A stretch of DNA of 64,000 nt from Pseudoalteromonas luteoviolacea DSM 6061 (GCF_001625655.1 NZ_AUYB01000024.1:82682-146681); one strand, 5' to 3'; positions 47,787 to 57,647 are shown, counted from the first letter of the stretch. Notes: a model not told the origin generated them from the letters alone. Made by a program: numbers and translations.

Positions 47787-48442
47787 CAACATGGCGAGAT
47801 CTGCTTGGAGCTGAGAAGCAGCAGGCTTACTTTCAAGACACGATGAATTATGTTGCGCAACGTCGTGCCCAAGGGGTGACCGTTTACCCACCTGAAGACA
47901 AGGTGTTTGAGGCATTTAAAGCGACTGAGTTGGCGCAAGTTAAAGTAGTGATCTTGGGTCAAGACCCATATCATGGACCGGATCAAGCGCATGGTTTGTG
48001 TTTTTCCGTTTTGCCTGGTGTAAAAGCACCACCTTCTTTGGCAAACATGTATAAAGAGCTCGCACAAGATATACCAGGATTTGAAATACCCAACCATGGT
48101 TATCTTTTGTCATGGGCGGAGCAGGGGGTGTTGTTGTTAAATACGGTATTGACTGTTGAACAAGGTCAAGCTCATTCTCACAAACACCTTGGGTGGGAAC
48201 ACTTTACTGATGTGGTGATAGATAAAATTAATACTCACTGTGAGGGGGTGGTCTTTCTGTTATGGGGCTCCCATGCTCAGAAAAAGGGTAAAGCGATAGA
48301 CGCATCCCGCCACCATGTGTTGCGTGCACCACATCCTTCTCCATTATCAGCACATCGAGGATTTTTTGGTTGCAAACACTTTTCGCAAGCAAACGACCTA
48401 CTGCAATCAATGGGTAAATCCCCTATTAATTGGCAGGTTTAA
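47783..48442 (+). CDS. ung: Uracil-DNA glycosylase
   Basis: 219 residues. Catalytic [14 protein letters not shown] near residue 59 and the minor-groove loop [13 protein letters not shown] with its His are intact. It excises uracil from DNA. The start overlaps the btuF stop by four bases, so this repair gene is translationally coupled to a riboswitch-controlled B12 operon. A bidirectional terminator follows. Confidence 0.96.
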   Translation: MTTWRDLLGAEKQQAYFQDTMNYVAQRRAQGVTVYPPEDKVFEAFKATELAQVKVVILGQDPYHGPDQAHGLCFSVLPGVKAPPSLANMYKELAQDIPGFEIPNHGYLLSWAEQGVLLLNTVLTVEQGQAHSHKHLGWEHFTDVVIDKINTHCEGVVFLLWGSHAQKKGKAIDASRHHVLRAPHPSPLSAHRGFFGCKHFSQANDLLQSMGKSPINWQV

Positions 48443-48499
48443 ACCAGATATTACTGATATGTATAATCAAACAGCATATCAGTAACGGATTGCAGATAA

Positions 48500-48531
48500 A
48501 CAAAAAGGCTCAGTATTGAGCCTTTTTGTTA
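48500..48531. terminator. Bidirectional terminator between ung and the DUF3545 gene
   Basis: Stem AAAAAGGCTCA/TGAGCCTTTTT, loop GTAT, T-run on both strands. Confidence 0.88.
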
Positions 48532-48720
48532 TATGAAGTCGAGTTCGTCTAGGTCGACACTGTCTGCAAATATATCCAGTTCTTCTAGTTCCTTGCGAAG
48601 GCGTTGTCTGTCTTTAAGCGCTTCAATTTCACGCCATTTTCGTTTTTTCCCCTTCGAAGAGGCTCTTTTCTTTGGTTCAGGACTTTCTACTACTTCAATC
48701 ATATCGTCTAGGCTATCCAT
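48529..48720 (-). CDS. DUF3545 family small protein
   Basis: 63 residues. An acidic start (MDSLDDMIEVVE), a basic centre KKRASSKGKKRKWREIEALKD and an acidic end LDIFADSVDLDELDF match DUF3545, small proteins of marine gammaproteobacteria with unknown function. Mostly helical, no membrane segment. GGAG lies 6 bases before the ATG. Confidence 0.8.
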   Translation of the reverse strand: MDSLDDMIEVVESPEPKKRASSKGKKRKWREIEALKDRQRLRKELEELDIFADSVDLDELDFI

Positions 48721-49125
48721 GAATATCTCCTATTGATGTACTAACCTCAAAACATGTGCTTTAGCATTACCCCAACTTGCATGAAAAACACACTTCGAGT
48801 AATGCTGGTATATCACAGACAGTAGAAAAATAAAACACTAATATGTATTTAAAGTGAAAACAAAGTGACACTTTGATGACATTGTAAATCTACTTGGGAG
48901 GATGAATGAAGTTACTTATCTGATTAAAATTAGCGCATGGATATCGCTTGAAAAAGTCAAAAATCAGATATATTGTATTGATTTTAAAGTGTTTCTGATA
49001 AAGGAAAGCACGTACAGATAAGGCCTCTATGTGCTGGGCTTTGAATGGCAATGTTCAAGAAGAAAAACGAAAAAGTATAGTTTGTAAACGATTATGAAAA
49101 TCCGCAGTAAATTTTCATTTTTACG
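48721..49125. other. AT-rich non-coding stretch with a palindrome
   Basis: About 400 bases with no convincing gene. A perfect 7-1-7 palindrome CAAAGTGACACTTTG lies at 48861-48875, possibly an operator for the DUF3545 gene that starts 140 bases to the left. A 39-codon frame at 48902 has a badly placed ribosome site. Confidence 0.4.
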
Positions 49126-49169
49126 ATAAAATAACACAGAGCCGGAGCACAATTACACTGGCTCTGTGT
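49126..49169 (-). terminator. Terminator after talB
   Basis: On the minus strand a 10-bp stem ACACAGAGCC/GGCTCTGTGT with a 16-base loop, followed by TATTTTAT. Confidence 0.72.
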
Positions 49170-49182
49170 GGGCCAAAGTCGA

Positions 49183-50133
49183 TTATAGTGACTTCACTTC
49201 TGACTCAAGTATTTCTTGAGCATGTGCAAACGCACGGATACCTTCAGCTAGCTTTTCAGTTGCCATTGCATCTTGATTGTGCAACCAGCGGAATTCACTT
49301 TCAGTGAGCGGAGCAGGCTTTTCAGCAACTGAATCGTTGTATTCTAGTAAGTACTCTTCACTTGCTGGTAATTCACCAAGCTCTTCAAGTAGTGCAGGGC
49401 TAATGGTCAGCTTATCACACCCTGTTAGAGCAACAATTTCGCCGGTATTACGGAAGCTTGCACCCATTACAACGGTCTTATAGCCGTGCTGCTTATAGAA
49501 GTCATAGATAGTACGTACTGATTGTACACCTGGATCATCAAGTGGATCTGTTGGCTTATCAACCCCATTAGCAACGTGCCAATCAAGAATACGGCCAACA
49601 AACGGGGAAATCAAAAATACATTAGCATCTGCACATGCACGAGCCTGTGCTTGGCTGAATAGTAGTGTTAAGTTACATTTAACACCTTGCTTTTCAAGCT
49701 CTTCTGCTGCTTTGATACCTTCCCAAGTAGACGCAATCTTGATTAAAATTTTGTCTTTGCTAACACCTTGCTCAGCATAGAGTGCAAGCAATTGCTGCGC
49801 TTTTGCAATCGTTGCCTGCGTATCAAAAGATAAGCGCGCGTCAACTTCTGTTGAAATGTAGCCAGGTACGATATTGGCAATTTCTTTTCCGATCAATACC
49901 GCGAAATAATCACATGCCAGCTCAACTTGCTTCTGCTCATCTTGCTCCTGTGATTTTGCGTAATCTAAAGCCTGTTTAAGAAACGGCTGATAGGCAGGCG
50001 TTTGAGCTGCTTTTAATAAAAGTGACGGGTTAGTCGTTGCGTCTTCCGGTTGATGTTTACGGATCGCTTCGATGTCGCCAGTATCGGCAACAATCGATGA
50101 ATGCTGTTTTAGCCTATCTAATGCTGAAGTCAT
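49183..50133 (-). CDS. talB: Transaldolase
   Basis: 316 residues, as in E. coli TalB (317). The Schiff-base lysine lies in [14 protein letters not shown] near residue 131; [13 protein letters not shown] and [10 protein letters not shown] are family signatures. It moves dihydroxyacetone units in the non-oxidative pentose phosphate pathway. Divergent from yaaA across about 290 bases. Confidence 0.96.
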   Translation of the reverse strand: MTSALDRLKQHSSIVADTGDIEAIRKHQPEDATTNPSLLLKAAQTPAYQPFLKQALDYAKSQEQDEQKQVELACDYFAVLIGKEIANIVPGYISTEVDARLSFDTQATIAKAQQLLALYAEQGVSKDKILIKIASTWEGIKAAEELEKQGVKCNLTLLFSQAQARACADANVFLISPFVGRILDWHVANGVDKPTDPLDDPGVQSVRTIYDFYKQHGYKTVVMGASFRNTGEIVALTGCDKLTISPALLEELGELPASEEYLLEYNDSVAEKPAPLTESEFRWLHNQDAMATEKLAEGIRAFAHAQEILESEVKSL

Positions 50134-50422
50134 GCTGTCCTCATTCCTAATTTTGCAGCTATAAATAAATTACACGCCTTATGTTGCAATACCGTGATCA
50201 GCTTTTATAGGTCAAATGTCCGCTTGCAACGAGACAAGCAGATAAGTCCTAGCCAAATTTGGTCATTGTTATAGTAAGGCGAGTTATGTTTTCCACAGAT
50301 ATGATGTAGTCTGTCACCTTGCGGCTTATCTGAACACTAACGGTAGAAGATTTTACGCTTGCGATTCACTGTGGATAGTGTTGAAATTGACATTAATAAA
50401 TATTTAAGTCAATAGGCTATCA

Positions 50423-51202
50423 ATGATCACGGTTATTTCACCAGCAAAAAATCTCGATTACGACTCAAGTGCGCCAATAGAGCGTCATACCCTTCCTGAA
50501 TTATTGACGCATTCCGAGGCATTAATTTCAGTCTGTAGAGACTTAAGTCCTCAAGAAATCGGTAGTTTGATGAAAATCAGCGATAAACTAGCAGGATTGA
50601 ATGCGGCGAGATTTGCCCAGTGGTCTCAGCCTTTTACCTCAGATAATGCCAAACAAGCTATTTTTGCATTTAATGGAGATGTTTATACGGGTTTAGAAGC
50701 CGCCACTTTATCTGAAGAAACCATTGATTATACTCAGCAACACCTGCGCATTTTATCAGGCTTATATGGCGTACTTAAGCCGCTAGATTTGATGCAAGCG
50801 TATCGACTTGAAATGGGCACTAAATTGGCTAATTCGCGCGGCAAAAATTTGTATGAGTTTTGGGGGAGTGTGATAGCACAGAAGTTAAATGAAACATTGG
50901 CAGAGACCGGAGCCAATGCGTTGATTAACTTAGCTTCCAATGAGTACTTTAAGGCAGTTGATAAAAAAGCATTAAACGCTGAGATCATTACACCTGTGTT
51001 TAAGGATTGCAAAAACGGCCAGTATAAAGTGATCAGCTTTTATGCTAAGAAGGCAAGAGGTATGATGGCTCGTTACATTATGGAAAACAAAATACAGGAT
51101 CTAGCGGCGTTGAAAGCTTTTGATATTGCTGGCTATTACTTTAGTGAAGAAGCAACTCAAAAAGCCAATGAACCGGTTTTTTTACGAGAAGAACAATCGT
51201 GA
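50423..51202 (+). CDS. yaaA: Peroxide stress protein YaaA
   Basis: 259 residues. [13 protein letters not shown], the [12 protein letters not shown] segment, [22 protein letters not shown] and [14 protein letters not shown] match YaaA (UPF0246/DUF328), which binds DNA and limits iron-driven oxidative damage in E. coli under OxyR. Its neighbour talB is close to yaaA in E. coli too. The stop overlaps the next gene (GTGA). Confidence 0.94.
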   Translation: MITVISPAKNLDYDSSAPIERHTLPELLTHSEALISVCRDLSPQEIGSLMKISDKLAGLNAARFAQWSQPFTSDNAKQAIFAFNGDVYTGLEAATLSEETIDYTQQHLRILSGLYGVLKPLDLMQAYRLEMGTKLANSRGKNLYEFWGSVIAQKLNETLAETGANALINLASNEYFKAVDKKALNAEIITPVFKDCKNGQYKVISFYAKKARGMMARYIMENKIQDLAALKAFDIAGYYFSEEATQKANEPVFLREEQS

Positions 51203-51423
51203 AAATTTGGATGCTAGCAGTTCTACTTTTGCTTCAAGGATGTAACCACTTTACCTTTAGTACGTTAAATGGTGAAGTTTCTTGCCAACAAACACAGCAA
51301 AATTGTACAGCTATGTGTCGAGAGGATCACCCACAGGGAGATCCTCTGATTAGGCAGTGTTTAATGCGATGCCAAGATGAATTAACTCTGTGTACTGTCA
51401 AACCCAAACACACTATAGACTAA
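51199..51423 (+). CDS. Small cysteine-rich lipoprotein, unknown
   Basis: 74 residues. Lipobox LLLQGC at 10-15. The mature part has six more cysteines at 29, 36, 40, 54, 58 and 65, including two CX3C pairs 13 residues apart, a layout that makes two parallel disulfides joining a helical hairpin. It starts with GTG overlapping the yaaA stop, so it is coupled to a peroxide-stress gene. Not recognised as a named family. Likely outer- or inner-membrane anchored on the periplasmic side. Confidence 0.75.
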   Translation: MKIWMLAVLLLLQGCNHFTFSTLNGEVSCQQTQQNCTAMCREDHPQGDPLIRQCLMRCQDELTLCTVKPKHTID

Positions 51424-51465
51424 GTGACCTCCGATCCTCTTTGTTAAGTCCAAGGGCAGATAAAA

Positions 51466-52636
51466 TTGAATAAAAACGTTTTTTTATTGTCTTGCTGTCA
51501 GGGTTTAATGACCACTGGCAATATTCTTTTGGTGACTATCAGTGCGCTGGTGGGAAAGATGTTAAGTCCAACAGCTTCCATGACCACTTTGCCTATTGCA
51601 ACACAAATGCTTGGCCTTTTGCTGACAACAGTACCTGCGTCATTAGTTATGGCAAAAACTGGTCGCAAACTTGGCTTTAGCCTTGGGAATATTATTGGCA
51701 CATTGGGAGCTTTAATTGGCTTTATTGCCCTTTCTCAGAGCCAGTTTTATTTGTTTTGTGTGGCCACCTTTATGATTGGAGTGGGAATTGGTTTTGCTAC
51801 TTTATATCGCTTTGCAGCTATTGAAGCGAGTGACAAGCCAGCGCGTGCTATCTCAATGATAATGGCAAGTGGTGTAATTGCTGCGGTATTGGGTCCTAAT
51901 CTAGCGGTTTGGGTCAATCATCATTTTCCCACAGTGAATTATGCAAACTCTTTTTTAGCACTGACCTGTGTTTATTTAATTGCTTTAAGTCTACTGCAAA
52001 TGGTGAAGTTTAATGAGGTCTCTGCAAAGCAACTTAGTTCCACGTAAAGTAAAAGAAATCATTTCTCAGCCACAATTTATTGTAGCAGCGCTTATTGGCA
52101 TGATCAGCTACTCGGTAATGAACTTGCTCATGACGGCAACTCCTTTGGCGATGCATCGGCATGGTTTTGATTTAGCTGAGTCAGCACTTGTGATTGAGTG
52201 GCATGTACTTGGTATGTTCTTACCTTCATTTTTTACAGGTAAATTAGTTGAGCGCTTCAGTGCCGTTAATATGACCGTAGTTGGTTGTATTTTTATGTTG
52301 GCTTGTGCTGCGATAAATTTGCTTGGGGTGAGTCACTGGCACTTTATGATTGCACTTTTCTTCTTGGGTGTTGGATGGAACTTCATGTTTATTAGTGCTA
52401 CAGCCTTGGTTAGTCAAACTTATGAACCCCACGAGCGAGCCAAAACACAAGCTGCCAATGAGTTTTGTGTGTTTAGTATGGTCGTGATGTCGTCGTTATT
52501 TGCGGGGTGGCTTGAGAGTGAGATAGGGTGGCAACCACTCAATATATGGTCAGTGCCAATTGTTTGTGTCGCATTGGGCGCGGCCTTTTGGTTTAAACAA
52601 CACTCACACCCTGAGCTAAGTGTAAGTAAGCCTTAA
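51466..52636 (+). pseudogene. MFS transporter split by a frameshift
   Basis: Two adjoining frames make one MFS protein of about 390 residues. The first (51466-52047, TTG start, AAGGG 12 bases upstream) gives helices 1-6; the second (in the next frame, open from before 52013 to 52636) gives helices 7-12, including PHERAKTQAANEF in the loop typical of YbjJ/YwfO-like carriers. A +1 shift near 52043-52050 (ACG TAA AGT) would join SAKQLSS to RKVKEIISQ without loss. An ATG at 52013 could start the second half by itself. It is either a recent one-base change, a sequencing error, or two separately made halves. No substrate is suggested. Confidence 0.7.
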
Positions 52637-53399
52637 CTATCTCATCTCTAAAGTGCAGATTTTGGTACTTCTTTTCGCACCGATAGCGCTGGCAAAATTC
52701 TATTGGATTTAGGTCTGTGCGTTTGAGCAATGGGTTACTAACTTCACTATAAGTTTGATACCAGCACAGTCTGACTCTCTCAGGGGGGTTGGCAAGCTCC
52801 TTGATTATCCGTTCACTAAGAGTGAACTGAGATTGTCTTGCCAATGAAATCATATCGTCATTGGCCGCGGCTAGCCAGCAGGCGCCTTTTTCATTGACGC
52901 ACAGCAGCGGTAAAAAGGGCGCCAGTGCTGGGTAAACATCATTTTTGTAGATGGTGACCTGCCAATACTTTCTTGCAATAAGGCAAAACTGCTCAAAACT
53001 CGTAATAGGGCCAAAGCCACTATTTACTAACTGTGTGATTTCTACTCGAGGCTTATTAGGGTTGACTGTGTCGTTTGCAGCATCGATGTACCAGTCTCCC
53101 CACAGCAAAGCGTTTTGAAAGTATTCATCCCTTAGTGAGCCCCAGACTGGTTTGAGTTCGCAGTTTGCTGCGCTGTTGGACTGGAGTGCAATTAGTGGCG
53201 CGTCTAATTTGGGTGCAGACAGTTTTTTTTGTAGTATTTGAAAAATTGCATTTCTGATTTCTTTACAGCGGCCAAGAGGGTATGGCTTGTCAGAAAAAAA
53301 AGGGTACTCTTGGGCCAATTTTGCGTCTATTTGTAAACGTAATTCAGCTAGATATATTTCCAATTGTTGCCGCTGTTTATCGTTCACATTTGATTCCAA
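52593..53399 (-). CDS. Unknown soluble protein
   Basis: 268 residues, not recognised. Mixed helical composition, no signal peptide or membrane segment. A helical N-terminus (RQQLEIYLAELRLQIDAKLAQEY) is followed by a GRCKEIRNAIFQIL segment and a long region rich in Trp, Tyr and Cys (WGDWYIDAAND, EQFCLIARKYW). The C-terminal 14 codons overlap the end of the converging MFS gene by 44 bases. The start is TTG at 53399, or GTG at 53387 with GGA 6 bases upstream. Codon use is like its neighbours. Confidence 0.65.
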   Translation of the reverse strand: MESNVNDKQRQQLEIYLAELRLQIDAKLAQEYPFFSDKPYPLGRCKEIRNAIFQILQKKLSAPKLDAPLIALQSNSAANCELKPVWGSLRDEYFQNALLWGDWYIDAANDTVNPNKPRVEITQLVNSGFGPITSFEQFCLIARKYWQVTIYKNDVYPALAPFLPLLCVNEKGACWLAAANDDMISLARQSQFTLSERIIKELANPPERVRLCWYQTYSEVSNPLLKRTDLNPIEFCQRYRCEKKYQNLHFRDEIVKAYLHLAQGVSVV

Positions 53400-53479
53400 A
53401 GCCTTTGCTGTGTATTCAATAGGATAGTGATTTTAGCTTGCTATGTGAAGTACATTTCAAAAGCATGCAGATAGCGGAA

Positions 53480-53513
53480 TTAAATAGCCCCGCTAAGGCG
53501 GGGCTATTTAATT
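53480..53513 (-). terminator. Terminator after srmB
   Basis: Stem AAATAGCCCCGC/GCGGGGCTATTT, loop of four, followed on the minus strand by AATTCC; very stable GC core. Confidence 0.8.
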
Positions 53514-54738
53514 ATTTCTTCTTTTTTGCTTTTGCAGCTTTCTTTTTGGCTTTTATCTTGGCTGGGTCTTTTTTCTTCTTAGGCAGCTTTGCTTCTTTGT
53601 GTTTTGGTTCTAGCCCTTCAATGGTTCTGCGCTTCAGCTTTTGGTCTGTGTAGCGCTCAACTTTACCTAAGATTTCTGCGTCATGTGCTTCCACCAGTGA
53701 AATCGCTGTGCCTTTTTTACCAGCTCGACCAGTACGGCCAATACGGTGAACATAGATATCAGCAGTGCGTGGCATATCGAAATTAATAACATGAGTAATA
53801 TCTGCTACATCAATACCGCGTGCAGCGACATCGGTTGCGACTAAAATATTTGTGCGACCACTGTGAAAACTCGCCATAGCCGCCATTCGTTTATCTTGCG
53901 GCATTTCACCACGAAGCCATGTAGTTTTTATCTCATTGGTGTAAAGTTCACCAATTAATTGCTCTAGGCGCTCACGAGTTTTTACAAACACGATGGCTTT
54001 TTCTACTTCTTCACTTTTTAATAGCTGTGTTAGTAAGGCTAGTTTGTGCTTGTAATCATCAGCAAGGTGAACCCATTGATGGATTTTACCTTTTTCTTTG
54101 CGTGATGGCTCAGCTTCAAGCAATGCAGGGTCATTAAGCATTCGCTCTGCAAATAATTCTACACTGTCACCCTCTAGGGTCGCAGAAAATAAGAAACCTT
54201 GACGCCTATTTTTAGCCTCATCACAAATACGTAGCATTTCTTTTTTGAAACCCATATCTAGCATACGGTCGGCTTCATCTAATACAAGTAACTCTACATT
54301 GTCAGCATGGAAGTTTTCTGTTTCTAGATACTCCATCAAACGGCCTGGAGTCGCGATAAGAATGTCGTTATTTTTTTCAAAGATTTCTTTATGGCTACCG
54401 TAGTTGATACCGCCGGTTACAACACCGATACGCAAATGTGTATTTTCAGCCAGTGATTGGCATTGATCATGCACCTGATAAGCAAGTTCGCGGGTTGGTG
54501 TCATTATCAATACACGTGCAAAGCCCGGATCTTTTCTCGGAAAGTCGAGCAAGTACTGAATTGCTGGGATCAAAAAAGCGGCTGTTTTACCCGTGCCAGT
54601 AGGTGCCGAGGCAAGAATATCTCTGCCTAAAAGCGCTTCAGGGATTGAAAGTTGTTGAATGCTGGTAGCGGTTGTATAACCAATTTTTTTTATGGCAGAA
54701 AGTAACTTGCCATCAAGATCGAATTCAGAAAATTGCAT
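53512..54738 (-). CDS. srmB: DEAD-box RNA helicase, SrmB type
   Basis: 408 residues. Q motif FDLDGKLLSAIKKIGYTTATSIQQLSIP, motif I APTGTGKT, DEAD in VLDEADRMLDMGF, SAT, and motif VI HRIGRTGRAG are in order. A Lys-rich tail (last 30 residues, KKKKDPAKIKAKKKAAK) binds RNA. SrmB assists large ribosomal subunit assembly. Symbol from similarity and from divergent trmN6, the same pair as in E. coli. Confidence 0.9.
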   Translation of the reverse strand: MQFSEFDLDGKLLSAIKKIGYTTATSIQQLSIPEALLGRDILASAPTGTGKTAAFLIPAIQYLLDFPRKDPGFARVLIMTPTRELAYQVHDQCQSLAENTHLRIGVVTGGINYGSHKEIFEKNNDILIATPGRLMEYLETENFHADNVELLVLDEADRMLDMGFKKEMLRICDEAKNRRQGFLFSATLEGDSVELFAERMLNDPALLEAEPSRKEKGKIHQWVHLADDYKHKLALLTQLLKSEEVEKAIVFVKTRERLEQLIGELYTNEIKTTWLRGEMPQDKRMAAMASFHSGRTNILVATDVAARGIDVADITHVINFDMPRTADIYVHRIGRTGRAGKKGTAISLVEAHDAEILGKVERYTDQKLKRRTIEGLEPKHKEAKLPKKKKDPAKIKAKKKAAKAKKKK

Positions 54739-54805
54739 AATGCATCACAAATAAAGGACAATAGCGGAATTATACGTGTGCTTTGCGCTTTCTAAAAGGT
54801 TCAAT

Positions 54806-55504
54806 ATGGCAAGCTTTGCATTTAAACAGTTTAAAATCGATCAAAAACGCGCTGCGATGAAGGTTTCAACCGATGGAATTATGTTTGGCGCTTGGGTATC
54901 TTTGACGAAAGCACAAAGTTTGTTAGATGTGGGAACTGGGACTGGCTTACTCAGTTTGATGGCCAAACAGCGTGCGCCTGAATTAAGTGTGATTGCCATC
55001 GAAATTGATGACCAAGCAGCGCTGGATGCAAAAGACAACTTTGACGCTTCACCTTGGTCTGACATCGACTTGGTACAACTGGCTGTACAGCAGTTTAAAG
55101 CTACTCAGCAGTTTGATTTAGTCATCAGTAACCCGCCATATTTCCAATCAAGCCTTAAGGGTGAGAACGCTCGTCGCAATGTAGCAAGACATACTGATAG
55201 CTTGAGCTTTGAAGAACTGATAGCAACATTTTTACGCGTTGCAAAACCCTGTGCTCGTTTGGCGGTAATTTTACCATTAGAAGAGGGAAGGGCATTTATC
55301 TCTCTTGCAGAGCAACAAAGCTTACATTTAGCGAGAGTGTGTGAAGTAAGGACCACACCGAATAAAGCTGTGACTCGCTTGATGTTTGAATTATCGACCA
55401 ATTTGAGTGATACCTATCAAGAAACTTTGTGTATCTATAACGAACGTGGTGAATACTCACAGGAATATATAACGCTTTGTAAAGCATTTTACCTGAAAAT
55501 GTAG
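54806..55504 (+). CDS. trmN6: tRNA1(Val) (adenine37-N6)-methyltransferase
   Basis: 232 residues. SAM site LLDVGTGTGLLSLMAKQ near residue 36 and catalytic NPPYFQSS near residue 108, with AMKVSTDGIMFGAWV at the start, as in YfiC/TrmN6. It methylates A37 of tRNA-Val(1). The ATG at 54806 has AAAGG 6 bases upstream. Divergent from srmB with about 67 bases between. Confidence 0.92.
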   Translation: MASFAFKQFKIDQKRAAMKVSTDGIMFGAWVSLTKAQSLLDVGTGTGLLSLMAKQRAPELSVIAIEIDDQAALDAKDNFDASPWSDIDLVQLAVQQFKATQQFDLVISNPPYFQSSLKGENARRNVARHTDSLSFEELIATFLRVAKPCARLAVILPLEEGRAFISLAEQQSLHLARVCEVRTTPNKAVTRLMFELSTNLSDTYQETLCIYNERGEYSQEYITLCKAFYLKM

Positions 55505-55556
55505 TGTCCAAATGTACTAAGTTAATAATATTCTGTGCTTTTAAAAGGAATGCTGT

Positions 55557-56066
55557 ATGGCAAATTTAGATCAAATTAAGCAAATTTTAGAGTTCTTGTC
55601 GGAGATCAATCTACCTTATCAAGTGACTCAATTTGAAGAGGATACATTTTTGCCCGGTGTCAGGCACAATAAAGGTGTGTTGGAAATTAGCATAGAAAAA
55701 GTACAGTATTCAGGCGATATTTTACATGAAGCTGGCCATTACGCAGTGTGTGAACCAACTGAGCGGCAGTTTTTGGATGGCAATATATACAAAACCGGTT
55801 TACAACATCAGCGGGCTAAACAGCAAATGATGGGGGAGGAGATGGCAGCAACAGCTTGGTCCGTTGCGGCAGCAATTCACCTTGGGTTTTCTTTGCAAGT
55901 TGTGTTTCATGAAGCTGGTTTTAGGGGAGCGAGTGAAAGCCTAATAACAGCTTTTGAAAATGGTGGAGGTATTGGGCACCCGTTGCTTGGCGCATATCAA
56001 ATGACATGTCCAAAACGCGGTTTTCCGCATATGTCGGCTTGGATCAGAACGTTATCTTGGGCTTAG
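55557..56066 (+). CDS. Putative zinc-peptidase-like protein with HEAGH motif
   Basis: 169 residues, no signal peptide or membrane helix. HEAGH at 57-61 has the HExxH zinc-binding pattern, and EEMAATAW at 94-101 could give the third ligand, recalling ImmA/IrrE-type metallopeptidases, but there is no helix-turn-helix partner. VRHNKGVLEISIEKV precedes it like the strand before the metal helix in such folds. Not assigned to a named family. Standalone, 52 bases after trmN6, so possibly cotranscribed with it. Confidence 0.7.
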   Translation: MANLDQIKQILEFLSEINLPYQVTQFEEDTFLPGVRHNKGVLEISIEKVQYSGDILHEAGHYAVCEPTERQFLDGNIYKTGLQHQRAKQQMMGEEMAATAWSVAAAIHLGFSLQVVFHEAGFRGASESLITAFENGGGIGHPLLGAYQMTCPKRGFPHMSAWIRTLSWA

Positions 56067-56130
56067 AAAGAGGGCTTTGAATTTGTTGCAGTGAGAGGGG
56101 CAGGCTGAACAAGCCCGCCAGAGAATGACA

Positions 56131-56652
56131 TTAAAGAGTATTGGCGTATTCAGTCATGACTTGCTCAATCCAGGTTGCGATGCGATCGTCGCTTTTATCG
56201 TATTGACTGTCCTCATCAAGTGCCAGGCCTACAAATTGCGTACCGTCTTCGGTTAGCGCTTTAGAAGCCTCGAATTCGTAGTCGTCCGAGTTTGGCCAAA
56301 AGCCGATAAAGTTAACACCTTGAGGGGAGATTTTGTCGTGGAGCATGCCAAGAGCGTCTTGGAACCATTGGCCATAGCCTTGTTGATCTCCCATACCAAA
56401 TAATGCGATGGTTTTTCCTTGTAGATTAACTCCGTCAATGTCGTCCCAATGAGACTCCCAGTCTTCTTGAAGTTCACCAAAGTCCCAAGTAGAAATACCG
56501 AAAATCACGAAGTCGAACTGCTCTGCGCCTTTTAGCGGTTCATCTTTGATGTTATGCAGTGACAGTGTGTCTTTGCCAATAATTTCCTGAATCTTTTCAG
56601 CGGCCATTTCTGTATAGCAGGTTGTAGAACCATAAAATAACCCGATTTGCAT
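56131..56652 (-). CDS. fldB: Flavodoxin
   Basis: 173 residues, as E. coli FldB. FMN phosphate loop [13 protein letters not shown] at 6-18, [13 protein letters not shown] and the [12 protein letters not shown] loop follow. It carries single electrons in the cytosol. The ATG at 56652 has GAAGAA upstream; a GTG four codons earlier is possible. FldB rather than FldA from length and from xerD, dsbC, recJ, prfB and lysS following in the E. coli order, divergently. Confidence 0.9.
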   Translation of the reverse strand: MQIGLFYGSTTCYTEMAAEKIQEIIGKDTLSLHNIKDEPLKGAEQFDFVIFGISTWDFGELQEDWESHWDDIDGVNLQGKTIALFGMGDQQGYGQWFQDALGMLHDKISPQGVNFIGFWPNSDDYEFEASKALTEDGTQFVGLALDEDSQYDKSDDRIATWIEQVMTEYANTL

Positions 56653-56729
56653 TGTATTCTTCACTTAAATGGCTGTTATTATATGGGGGCAGTCTACCTT
56701 AAGGTTTAATTAATTGATACAGGCAGCCC

Positions 56730-57647
56730 GTGAACGAACAAGAAACATTATCAAATACAGCAGATGACCCAATAGAAGCATTTCTAGATATGCTTTTCCT
56801 TGAACAAGGCCTTAGTGACAATACCATTGCTGCATACAGGAATGATTTGGAAAAGTTTTCAAAATTTGTTGGTGATCAGCTAGAAGTGAAACATTTATTT
56901 GAGGTAACCGTTGCGGATATTGAGGCTTACCTTGCCTATCGAGTTGATCAAGGGCTGAAATCTCGTAGCACAGCCCGCTCCGTCAGCGCACTTAAGAGAT
57001 TTTATTTATATTGGGTAAATGAAAAGCAAATAGCTGAAAGTCCGATGATAAATATTGCGCAACCAAAAACAATCCAGTCTTTACCTAAGACATTAACAGA
57101 GCAAGAAGTGGAAGCTTTATTGGCAGCACCAGATGTTGAAGATGCCATGGGCTTGCGAGACAAGGCTATGCTCGAATTGCTGTATGCAACTGGGTTACGT
57201 GTAACTGAACTAGTTGGTTTACGGATGGAGCAAATTAATTTGCGTCAAGCTGTTGTACTGGTAAGGGGTAAAGGTGGTAAGGAAAGGTTAGTCCCAATGG
57301 GGGAAGAGTCATTGCGTTGGGTCGAACAGTTTCTCAAAATCGGTAGGCCACAAATGGTTAAACATGCCAATGATTTTGTATTCGTTTCAAAGCGAGGTAT
57401 TGGTATGACTCGGCAAACTTTTTGGCATAGAATCAAACTCTATGCTATGTTGGCTGACGTTAAGTCACCGTTATCGCCACATACACTTCGTCATGCATTT
57501 GCAACACACTTGCTGAATCATGGAGCGGACCTAAGAGTTGTACAGATGATGTTGGGTCATAGTGACTTGTCAACGACACAAATTTATACACATGTTGCGA
57601 GTGAACGATTAAAATCGTTGCATCAGCAACATCACCCAAGGGCTTAA
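56730..57647 (+). CDS. xerD: Site-specific tyrosine recombinase XerD
   Basis: 305 residues. N-terminal SAM-like core-binding domain (LSDNTIAAYRNDLEKF), then the catalytic domain with Arg in GLRVTELVGLR, HTLRHAFATHLL, the LGHSDLSTTQIYTH box and the tyrosine nucleophile. With XerC it resolves chromosome dimers at dif. GTG start with AGG upstream. Next to dsbC, as in E. coli. Confidence 0.95.
   Translation: MNEQETLSNTADDPIEAFLDMLFLEQGLSDNTIAAYRNDLEKFSKFVGDQLEVKHLFEVTVADIEAYLAYRVDQGLKSRSTARSVSALKRFYLYWVNEKQIAESPMINIAQPKTIQSLPKTLTEQEVEALLAAPDVEDAMGLRDKAMLELLYATGLRVTELVGLRMEQINLRQAVVLVRGKGGKERLVPMGEESLRWVEQFLKIGRPQMVKHANDFVFVSKRGIGMTRQTFWHRIKLYAMLADVKSPLSPHTLRHAFATHLLNHGADLRVVQMMLGHSDLSTTQIYTHVASERLKSLHQQHHPRA

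Noticed and set aside
48902..49021. 39-codon frame preceded by GGGAGG
   Set aside because: The GGGAGG touches the ATG with no spacing, and the protein shows no recognisable pattern.
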